From the NCBI RefSeq assembly GCF_017307055.1, contig NZ_JAFLEQ010000015.1, forward strand, positions 321 to 45,601: a stretch of DNA of 45,281 bases. Direction: 5' to 3'. This DNA comes from Corynebacterium mendelii (GTDB taxonomy: Bacteria > Actinomycetota > Actinomycetes > Mycobacteriales > Mycobacteriaceae). Positions 38,885 to 45,281 of the stretch are shown here, piece by piece. How positions within the stretch are numbered: the stretch's first letter is position 1; each line of letters opens with the position of its first letter. A program made the position numbers and the translations under genes. Under the pieces are notes generated by a model, which saw nothing but the letters and a program-made list of their open reading frames with translations, had not been told where the DNA came from and made no database searches.

Positions 38885-41176
38885 GTGCCGACACACCACA
38901 CCCCAGCCGACCACGTCGATGATCGCGTCAGCGAGCAGCAGCAGCATCTCAACTCGCTGATCGCGCATCTGGACGCCGAAGTCGCCAAAGCCCGCAAACG
39001 CCTGGATGAGGTCATGCTCAGGGTCGATCCCTCCAATCCGGATCCGGAGGCCCTGGTGGAACGGGAAACCGAGTACCACTCCCTCAACGAGCGCATCGAC
39101 CGGCTCAACATCGCCTCCCTGGGCCTGGTGTTCGGGCGCATCGATGTATTCGACACCACCAAAGCAGGGCCCGAGCACCCGGTTCCCGGACACCCCGATC
39201 ATGACCGCCGCTACATCGGCAGGTTGGGGTTGCACGACCGGGACAACGGCTACGAGACCCTGCTGTTGGACTGGCGGGCGCCGACAGCCAGACCCTTTTA
39301 TCTGGCCACCACCGCCCAGCCGGAGGGTGTCATCGCCCGCCGGCACATCAAAACCAAAGGCACCACCGTCACCGATGTCACCGACGAATATTTGGCCGAC
39401 ATCCCGGAGGCCGCCGGTCATGCCGGTGGTGCGGTGGGCGATGAAACCCCGCTGCTGGCGGCCTTGAATCGTGCCCGCAGCGGGCATATGAGCGATATCG
39501 TCGAAACCATTCAGCGGGAGCAGGATGAAATCATCCGGGATTCCACCCGCAGCATCATGGTTGTCACCGGCGGGCCGGGCACCGGCAAAACCGCGGTCGC
39601 CCTGCACCGGGTGGCTTATCTGCTCTACACCTGGCGGGCGCAGCTGAGTAAAACCGGGGTGCTGATCATCGGCCCGAACACCACCTTTTTGGACTACATC
39701 TCCCGGGTCCTTCCCGAACTCGGGGAAACCGGTGTGGTGCTGTCGACTGTGGCCGGGCTCTACCCTGGTTTTTCCCCGCAGAAATCCGAAAGCCTGCTGG
39801 TCAAAGAGATCAAGGGATCGGCGGAGATGGCCACCATCCTGGACCGGGCGGTGAAAAACCACCAACTGGTCCCCTCCGAACCGGTGGCCATCACCCTGGA
39901 GGGCCTGGAGGTCACCGTCACCCCGGCGATGGTCAAGGCCTCCCGCACCAGGGCCAGGCGTTCCCGCAAACCCCACAACTTCGCCCGCCCGATTTTCCGG
40001 GATCATCTCACCGAATCCATTGCCCGGGCCTACGCGCACCACATCTCCGCGGACCCGTTGGGGGGCGGGGATTTTCTCGGGGAAGGCGATGTCGCCCAAA
40101 TCCACGACGATATCTGCGACGAGCAGCAGCTCACCGATCTGCTCGACCAGCTGTGGCCGCAGCTGGATCCGGTGGAGGTTCTCGCCGAACTGGTCGGCAG
40201 CACCGAAGTCATCGATGCGGCGGCCACAGGCTACGACGAGGAAACCAAAAACGCCCTCTACCGCGATGACCCGTCTGCTTTTTCCACCTCGGACACCGCA
40301 CTGATCGATGAACTGGCGCACCTGATCGGTATTCCCGACCCGGATCAGGCCGACGACAACAACCGGCGGGCCTGGCGGCAGCAGATCGCCGATGCCGAAG
40401 ATGCCCTCGACATTCTGCAGTCCTCGGCCAACACCGACCTGGATGATGAATCGGAGGCCGAAATACTGTCCGCCCACGACATCATCGACCCGGAAACCCT
40501 GGCGCAACGGCAGAAAGTCCGCGACACCCGCACCACCGCCCAGCGGGCCGCCGCCGACCACACCTGGGCCTTTGGTCATGTCATTGTCGATGAGGCACAG
40601 GAGCTTTCCCCCATGGAGTGGCGGATGGTGATGCGCCGCTGCCCCGCCCGGTGGATGACATTGGTCGGCGATACCGCCCAAACCGGCCATCCCGCCGGTG
40701 TTGACTCGTGGACCGAAACCCTTGAGCCTTTCGCCGGCACCCGGTGTGTCCGCCACGAGTTGACCGTCAACTACCGCACCCCGCAGACCATCACCGATTT
40801 CGCCGAACCACTGCTGGAAGTCATCGCCCCGGAACAAACCCCGCCGACAGCCATCCGGGACGGCAACCGGCCGGTGACCATTGTTCCGGCGGACACCGAC
40901 CCGCTGGCGGTGAAACAACGGCTCGAAAAAGCCGAACCCGAACGGTTGACGGCGATCATCGCGCCGCCGCAGTCCGGTATCGACGGGGCCCGCACCGTCG
41001 ACGACATCAAAGGCCTGGAATTCGACCATGTCATTGTGGTCGACCCGGCAGCCATTGCCGAGGCCTCGGTGCAGGGACTCAATGACCTGTATGTCGCCTA
41101 CACCCGCGCGACACAAACGTTGACGGTCATCGGTGATCCGCCGCATCCCACCGGTCCGTTCACCCGCGGCCACTGA
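38885..41176 (+). CDS. HelD-type UvrD-like helicase (RNA polymerase recycling factor)
   Basis: 763 residues from the chosen GTG. The N-terminal coiled coil (about 16-47) is the arm that HelD inserts into the RNA polymerase secondary channel. The block LLLDWRAPTARPFYLA (about 127-141) is diagnostic for HelD. Superfamily 1 motifs are present: Walker A GGPGTGKT (229-236), Walker B VIVDEAQE, LVGDTAQ, VNYRTPQT, DIKGLEFDHVIVVDP and LYVAYTRAT. HelD proteins free stalled RNA polymerase from nucleic acid; actinobacterial relatives (HelR) can give rifampicin tolerance. The start is uncertain: no good ribosome-binding site, and the frame is open further upstream. Confidence 0.9.
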   Translation: MPTHHTPADHVDDRVSEQQQHLNSLIAHLDAEVAKARKRLDEVMLRVDPSNPDPEALVERETEYHSLNERIDRLNIASLGLVFGRIDVFDTTKAGPEHPVPGHPDHDRRYIGRLGLHDRDNGYETLLLDWRAPTARPFYLATTAQPEGVIARRHIKTKGTTVTDVTDEYLADIPEAAGHAGGAVGDETPLLAALNRARSGHMSDIVETIQREQDEIIRDSTRSIMVVTGGPGTGKTAVALHRVAYLLYTWRAQLSKTGVLIIGPNTTFLDYISRVLPELGETGVVLSTVAGLYPGFSPQKSESLLVKEIKGSAEMATILDRAVKNHQLVPSEPVAITLEGLEVTVTPAMVKASRTRARRSRKPHNFARPIFRDHLTESIARAYAHHISADPLGGGDFLGEGDVAQIHDDICDEQQLTDLLDQLWPQLDPVEVLAELVGSTEVIDAAATGYDEETKNALYRDDPSAFSTSDTALIDELAHLIGIPDPDQADDNNRRAWRQQIADAEDALDILQSSANTDLDDESEAEILSAHDIIDPETLAQRQKVRDTRTTAQRAAADHTWAFGHVIVDEAQELSPMEWRMVMRRCPARWMTLVGDTAQTGHPAGVDSWTETLEPFAGTRCVRHELTVNYRTPQTITDFAEPLLEVIAPEQTPPTAIRDGNRPVTIVPADTDPLAVKQRLEKAEPERLTAIIAPPQSGIDGARTVDDIKGLEFDHVIVVDPAAIAEASVQGLNDLYVAYTRATQTLTVIGDPPHPTGPFTRGH

Positions 41177-41321
41177 TCTGCCCCCCGCATGCACTCGGCC
41201 CAGCCGGGAGACCACCACCGTTTTCCCCAGTCACGGATCGTGACGTAGTATTGCCGGTTGGGGGTGTTGTGCCACTCCTGTTGCCCCTGCCGCCGACACC
41301 ATGGAAGGACCGGTCCCGGCC

Positions 41322-41858
41322 ATGAGTACCCGCGATGTATCCGCCGGACAACCCACCATCCGCCGGAAAGCCCCCGCCCCCGCGGTGTCGGTTGCCCTGG
41401 CCGGCCTGGCGGTCACCGGCTGCGCATTGTCATCGGAAAACGCCACTGACCTCGAGTCGGCGGGCCCGGACATGTCGGCGATTCTCAACGAAGCCGTCGC
41501 CCGCGGCACAAACCCGGTGGAGGTCCACCCAGCGTGGCTGTACCCGGGCGAACCGACCGGTTTTTTCATCGCCTGCCCCTACCTGCCGCGCGGCAGCGCC
41601 GAAGCCATCACAAAAGTTCCGCTGCGGCAGATTCCCGCTGATGGCCTGGATGATTCGGTCAACGCTCTGGTCATTGTCTACCGCGACAACCGTACTGTTG
41701 TCACCCGCTACCCGCTGGACAAAATCAACATGTGCACGATGACCGGCCAGCAGGAGGAAGTCTTCGACAGCGACTCCACCATTGTCTTCGAACCCACCGA
41801 CACCGGCTGGCAGGCAGTCGGTTTCGGCCACCAAACCCGGGCACAGACCACCGACTAG
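41322..41858 (+). CDS. Putative lipoprotein of unknown function
   Basis: 178 residues. A long N-region with basic residues, a hydrophobic core and the lipobox LAVTGC (Cys about residue 34) indicate a lipid-anchored surface protein. The mature part starts ALSSENATD and has two more Cys (FIACPYL and NMCTMTG) plus ALVIVYRDNRTVV. GAAGGA lies 12 nt before the chosen ATG; an ATG seven codons upstream is an alternative. No family recognised. Confidence 0.75.
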   Translation: MSTRDVSAGQPTIRRKAPAPAVSVALAGLAVTGCALSSENATDLESAGPDMSAILNEAVARGTNPVEVHPAWLYPGEPTGFFIACPYLPRGSAEAITKVPLRQIPADGLDDSVNALVIVYRDNRTVVTRYPLDKINMCTMTGQQEEVFDSDSTIVFEPTDTGWQAVGFGHQTRAQTTD

Positions 41859-42441
41859 TCCCCCGGCACCCACGCGCCCCACAGCCGGACACTGCGGTTG
41901 ACCCGGCACCGGCCGGCGAATCACCATGATCACTAAGCGGCGGTTCAGCACCGCCGTTACCGGCGCCACACCATCCACACACGTGCGGGGAGCTTTTGCT
42001 GCAGGTGACCGGAACGAAGCCGCCGTCCCGGGCACTGTTATTCAGCACAGCTCCAACGCTTGGGGTTCAGCCCCGCGGGCCCCATTGGACGAACCGGCAA
42101 AACAGCCGGAAACCACGGGCTTCGGGGGTTAAAGTGCAACAGGAGCAGGGCCGCCGCACAGGACTCCGGCAGGCCAGGGATATTTTTGTTGCGTCCCACC
42201 GCCGCCTCACCGGGCACACGCCGTGGGGCACAGCGATCGTGCCCTCCCTTGCCCTTCTAGTCCGAAAAACACCTGCCGCAGACAGAGCACGGACCTCGCC
42301 CCACAGCCCGCCACAGGCGGTGTGTGCAAAAAATCACACACGTGTTATTTGTGGCATGGTTCACCACAAGATGCGGCGGGCAGCACCCGTGCGCAAAGCC
42401 CTGTACGGGAGAGTTTTCGCTGCTACGTAATTTTGGACAAA
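41859..42441. other. Long intergenic stretch before nrdD
   Basis: About 580 bp with no recognisable gene, although frames of 60-140 codons are open by chance. It includes a hairpin around 41938-41957 and, at 42364-42379, one left half of an NrdR-like site (CCACAAGATG). No riboswitch motif was recognised. Confidence 0.5.
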
Positions 42442-42488
42442 CCACAAGATGTAGTGTTTTGGTTTCCCTCAGCTACTACCTGTTGTGG
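42442..42488 (+). promoter_or_regulatory. Pair of NrdR-box-like sites before nrdD
   Basis: CCACAAGATGTAGTGT (42442-42457) matches the NrdR-box consensus ACACWATATATWGTGT at 13 of 16 positions. A second, weaker site, CTACTACCTGTTGTGG (42473-42488, 10 of 16), starts exactly 31 bp downstream. Paired boxes about three helical turns apart are typical for NrdR, the ATP/dATP-sensing repressor of ribonucleotide reductase genes. Confidence 0.65.
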
Positions 42489-42509
42489 CGCCAGTGGGCC
42501 GATAGGGAC

Positions 42510-42538
42510 TTTTCAATGTTGCCAATCGCTCCTATTGT
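42510..42538 (+). promoter_or_regulatory. Probable nrdD promoter, leaderless
   Basis: TTTTCA (42510-42515), 17 bp, TATTGT (42533-42538), then 8 nt to the ATG at 42547. The second NrdR-like box ends 21 bp before the -35, so the pair covers roughly -50 to -105. Confidence 0.5.
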
Positions 42539-42546
42539 CAGCGGAC

Positions 42547-44451
42547 ATGACCACTTTTTCCGCTCCCGCCACCACGGCTCCTTCCACCCCCACGGCGGCA
42601 CCGTCCGTCCCCGGGGACGACCACCCCACCCCCACCGTGACCCCCATCGACCAGCAACACCGGGTGCTGGTCGATCCGGTCAGCACCATCGACGAGTATC
42701 TCTCCCGCACCGATTGGCGGGTCAACGCCAACGCCAACCAGGACTTCTCCCTCGGCGGGATGATGCTCAACTCCACCGGCAAAGTGGTGGCCAACTACTG
42801 GCTGAGCCAGGTGTTCTCCCCGGACGCGGCCGCCGCGCACCGGGACGGTGACATCCACATCCACGATCTGGACATGCTGGCCGGATACTGTGCCGGATGG
42901 TCCCTGCGCCAACTGCTGGAGCAGGGATTCAACGGGGTGCCAGGGGCAGTCAACTCCGCGCCCCCGAAACACTTTTCCTCCGCCTGCGGCCAGATCGTGA
43001 ATTTTCTGGGCACCCTGCAAAACGAATGGGCCGGCGCCCAGGCATTCAGTTCCTTCGACACCTACCTGGCTCCGTTCGTGAGGCTGGACAACCTGGACTA
43101 CCCGACGCTCAAGCAGCACATGCAGGAATTCATCTTCAACCTCAATGTGCCCAGCCGCTGGGGCATGCAGACCCCGTTTACCAACCTCACCTTCGATGTG
43201 TGCGTGCCGGAGGATCTCAAAGCCCAGCACCCGTTCATCGGAGAGGAAGTCATGGACTTCACCTACGGCGAGCTGGAAAAAGAAATGGAGCTGATCAACA
43301 CCGCCTTCATCGAGGTCATGAGCGAGGGGGATGCCGACGGAAGGGTGTTCACTTTCCCCATCCCCACCTACAACATCACCCGGGATTTCGACTGGGACAG
43401 TGACTTCTCCGAGCGGTTGTTCGCCATGACCGCCCGCTATGGTCTCCCCTACTTCCAGAACTTCATCAACTCGGAGCTTTCCCCCGGGCACATCCGCAGC
43501 ATGTGTTGCCGCCTGCAGCTGGATCTGCGCCAGCTGCTGGCCCGGGGCAACGGGCTGTTCGGCTCCGCCGAGCAAACCGGTTCCATCGGTGTTGTCACCA
43601 TCAACTGTGCCCGGCTGGGCTACCTGTATGCAGGCGACACCGCCGGGCTGTACAGGCAGCTTGATCATCTCATTGACCTGGGCGTCGACACCCTGGAAAA
43701 ACGCCGGGAAACAATCGGCGAGCTCATTGACCGCGGCCTCTACCCCTACACCGCCCGGTGGCTGCCCAGCCTGGACAACCATTTCTCCACCATCGGGGTC
43801 AACGGCTGCAATGAAATGGTCGCCAATTTCTTCCGCCACAGCCCGCAGGCCACCGACATCACCTCCGACTCCGGCAAGAGCATGGTGCTCGAACTGCTCG
43901 AACACATCAACAAGCGGCTGGTGGGCGCGCAGGAGAAAACAGGTCACCTCTACAATCTGGAGGCCACCCCCGCCGAAGGCGCCACCTACCGTTTCGCCAA
44001 AGAGGATGCGGCACGGTTTGACGACATCATTCAGGCCGGGACGCCACAGCAGCCCTACTACACCAATTCCTCGCAGCTTCCGGTCGACCACACCCCCGAT
44101 CCTTTCGCCGCTCTGGAGCACCAGGAGGACCTGCAGGCTCTCTATACCGGCGGGACTGTGCTGCATTTGTACATGGGGGCGAAGATGTCGTCGTCACAGG
44201 CGTGCGCGAAACTGGTGCGCCGGGCGCTGGACAACTACCGGCTGCCCTACATCACCGTCACCCCGACGTTTTCGATCTGCAGCGACCACGGGTATATCTC
44301 CGGGGAGCACTTCTTGTGCCCCACCTGTGACAAACCCACCGAGGTGTGGACCCGGGTCATGGGCTATTTCCGGCCCGTGCACAGCTTCAACACCGGTAAA
44401 AAAGGCGAGTTCCACCAGCGCCGGTATTTCCGGGAACAGCTGGCGGTCTGA
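42547..44451 (+). CDS. nrdD: Anaerobic (class III) ribonucleoside-triphosphate reductase, no ATP-cone
   Basis: Glycyl-radical enzyme reducing ribonucleoside triphosphates to deoxy forms without oxygen. 634 residues. Core motifs begin at FSLGGMMLNSTGKVVANYW; DGDIHIHDLD follows. The C-terminal zinc site C578/H581/C591/C594 is followed by RVMGYFRPV (glycyl radical G606) and FNTGKKGEF. An N-terminal Thr/Pro/Ala-rich stretch of about 40 residues stands where an ATP-cone is found in many NrdD proteins; the cone is absent here, and the DNA upstream does not encode one. Start set by the -10 element 8 nt upstream. nrdG follows. Confidence 0.95.
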   Translation: MTTFSAPATTAPSTPTAAPSVPGDDHPTPTVTPIDQQHRVLVDPVSTIDEYLSRTDWRVNANANQDFSLGGMMLNSTGKVVANYWLSQVFSPDAAAAHRDGDIHIHDLDMLAGYCAGWSLRQLLEQGFNGVPGAVNSAPPKHFSSACGQIVNFLGTLQNEWAGAQAFSSFDTYLAPFVRLDNLDYPTLKQHMQEFIFNLNVPSRWGMQTPFTNLTFDVCVPEDLKAQHPFIGEEVMDFTYGELEKEMELINTAFIEVMSEGDADGRVFTFPIPTYNITRDFDWDSDFSERLFAMTARYGLPYFQNFINSELSPGHIRSMCCRLQLDLRQLLARGNGLFGSAEQTGSIGVVTINCARLGYLYAGDTAGLYRQLDHLIDLGVDTLEKRRETIGELIDRGLYPYTARWLPSLDNHFSTIGVNGCNEMVANFFRHSPQATDITSDSGKSMVLELLEHINKRLVGAQEKTGHLYNLEATPAEGATYRFAKEDAARFDDIIQAGTPQQPYYTNSSQLPVDHTPDPFAALEHQEDLQALYTGGTVLHLYMGAKMSSSQACAKLVRRALDNYRLPYITVTPTFSICSDHGYISGEHFLCPTCDKPTEVWTRVMGYFRPVHSFNTGKKGEFHQRRYFREQLAV

Positions 44452-44471
44452 CACGCCCCGGGCATGCCCGC

Positions 44472-44500
44472 AGGCCCTGGGGAAGGCCACAGGCCTTTTT
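44472..44500 (+). terminator. Weak hairpin between nrdD and nrdG
   Basis: AGGCC and GGCCT arms (44472-44476, 44492-44496) followed by five T. The stem is short, so it is at best a partial terminator between nrdD and nrdG. Confidence 0.35.
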
Positions 44501-44558
44501 CAACACCCCCGCCCACCGATCACCCCCTTACGACTGAGAAAAAAGGTTTCCCGACACT

Positions 44559-45281
44559 GTGCCCGCCACCGCCATCCCGCAGCTGCCCGCCGCCGGAATC
44601 ATCCCGTTTTCGGTCACCGACTGGCCGGACAACATCACCGCCACCCTGTTTACCCAGGGCTGTCCGTGGCGGTGCCGCTACTGCCACAATCCCGCACTGC
44701 AGGAGATGGTTCCTCCGGCCGGTTGCGGCAGCAGCGAACACAGCACCGGCCCTGCCGACGCGACGACGGCACCAAGGCCCTGTTTCGCCGATTTTCTGGC
44801 TCTGCTCCGCCACCGGCGGCGGGTCTATGACGGGGCGGTGATCTCCGGGGGTGAACCCACCGTGCACCGCGGCTTGGGGGCGGCTGTTGCCGCGATCCAT
44901 GGGCTGGGACTCCCGGTTGGCCTGCACACCTGCGGCTACCAGCCAACCCGGTTGGAGGCGCTGCTGGCCAACCCGGTGACCCGTCCCGAGTGGGTGGGCC
45001 TGGATGTCAAAGCCATCACAGCCGATCTTCCGCAGGTCGTCGGCTGCAGTAAAAAAGCAGCCGAGGTGGCCGGCCGGAGCCTGGATATTGTCAGCCGCTA
45101 TTGCCGGAACACAGCCATGGAGGCGGAAATTCGGACCACAATCTGGCCGGATTCGCCTGTCAGCGACCATCTCGACCAGCTGCGGGAGGTTGTCGCCCGG
45201 GCCGGTTTTGAGCTGGTGGTCCACCAGGCCCACGGGGTTGACGCGAACGGCTATTTCATCGGCGACAGCGCCCCCGTTGCC
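44559..45281 (+). CDS. nrdG: Anaerobic ribonucleotide reductase activase (radical SAM), 3' end outside window
   Basis: Radical SAM enzyme that makes the glycyl radical on NrdD. The frame is open from GTG at 44559 to the window edge (241 codons, no stop). The start encodes PATAIPQLPAAGIIPFSVTD, and the cluster motif is CPWRCRYC, preceded by LFTQG. SGGEPT, the SAM-binding glycine motif, and VGLDVKAI follow. This matches the NrdG-like group with TDWPD..TA. Only the C-terminal end is missing. It follows nrdD by 107 bp; no strong ribosome-binding site is visible near the GTG, and AAAAGG lies about 12 nt upstream. Confidence 0.92.
   Translation, partial: MPATAIPQLPAAGIIPFSVTDWPDNITATLFTQGCPWRCRYCHNPALQEMVPPAGCGSSEHSTGPADATTAPRPCFADFLALLRHRRRVYDGAVISGGEPTVHRGLGAAVAAIHGLGLPVGLHTCGYQPTRLEALLANPVTRPEWVGLDVKAITADLPQVVGCSKKAAEVAGRSLDIVSRYCRNTAMEAEIRTTIWPDSPVSDHLDQLREVVARAGFELVVHQAHGVDANGYFIGDSAPVA

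Noticed and set aside
38843..41218. A 791-codon minus-strand frame opposite the HelD-type gene
   Set aside because: The plus-strand frame carries all helicase motifs; the opposite frame has none and arises from codon bias.
41926..42132. 68-codon frame starting MITKRRFSTAVTG upstream of nrdD
   Set aside because: No ribosome-binding site or -10 at the proper distance and no recognisable pattern after the first residues; left as intergenic.

Overview
The window is high-GC DNA from a member of the Corynebacteriales, most likely Corynebacterium or a close relative. This rests on gene order: trmH-type methylase, pheS, pheT, then argC-J-B-D-F-R, argG-H, a Trm112-like gene and tyrS, all on the minus strand. 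It is supported by infC-rpmI-rplT next to uvrA, by TANNNT -10 elements placed for leaderless translation, and by an actinobacterial rRNA leader at the left edge. Placement within the genus is inference.

Left part (1-13.4 kb, minus strand). Positions 1-262 hold the promoter and leader of an rRNA operon whose 16S gene lies outside the window. Then come tyrS, a 58-residue Trm112/UPF0434 protein, argH, argG, an aspartate racemase-like gene and argR, argF, argD, argB, argJ, argC. Together the arg genes make the complete route from glutamate to arginine by the ArgJ cycle. Two closely matching ARG-box operators lie on the argC and argG promoters, so the ArgR made here probably represses both units. 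The racemase-like gene sits between argR and argG, and the argG operator overlaps its stop codon.

Middle part (12.8-21.6 kb). There is a small membrane protein, a sortase-fold protein (+), an LssY-C-domain membrane protein, a start-less remnant of a surface-protein tail, and pheT, pheS and a TrmH/SpoU methylase.

Accessory island (about 21.6-27.2 kb). Between trmH and the rplT region lie two paralogous multi-pass membrane proteins of unknown function (DUF5692-like, family named from memory) on the plus strand. A membrane-anchored SRPBCC-like protein lies between them on the minus strand. AT-rich non-coding stretches border and separate these genes, and each unit has a strong terminator. This is the best candidate for an undescribed system in the window.

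Right part (27.2-45.3 kb). A small membrane protein, rplT, rpmI and infC come first; infC appears to start at ATC and has a long leader with an attenuator-like hairpin. A Cys-containing anchored protein, a DUF2339 membrane protein, a secreted protein and uvrA follow. Then come a metallo-beta-lactamase-fold hydrolase, a DoxX-like protein with a Lys/Ala-rich tail, a HelD-type RNA-polymerase-recycling helicase and a lipoprotein. Last are the anaerobic ribonucleotide reductase genes nrdD and nrdG; nrdG runs off the right edge. A pair of NrdR-box-like sites precedes nrdD.

Across the window, at least seven genes have a TANNNT element ending 7-8 nt before the start codon. This indicates widespread leaderless transcription and helped choose several starts. 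No tRNA, CRISPR array, insertion sequence or complete rRNA gene was seen.
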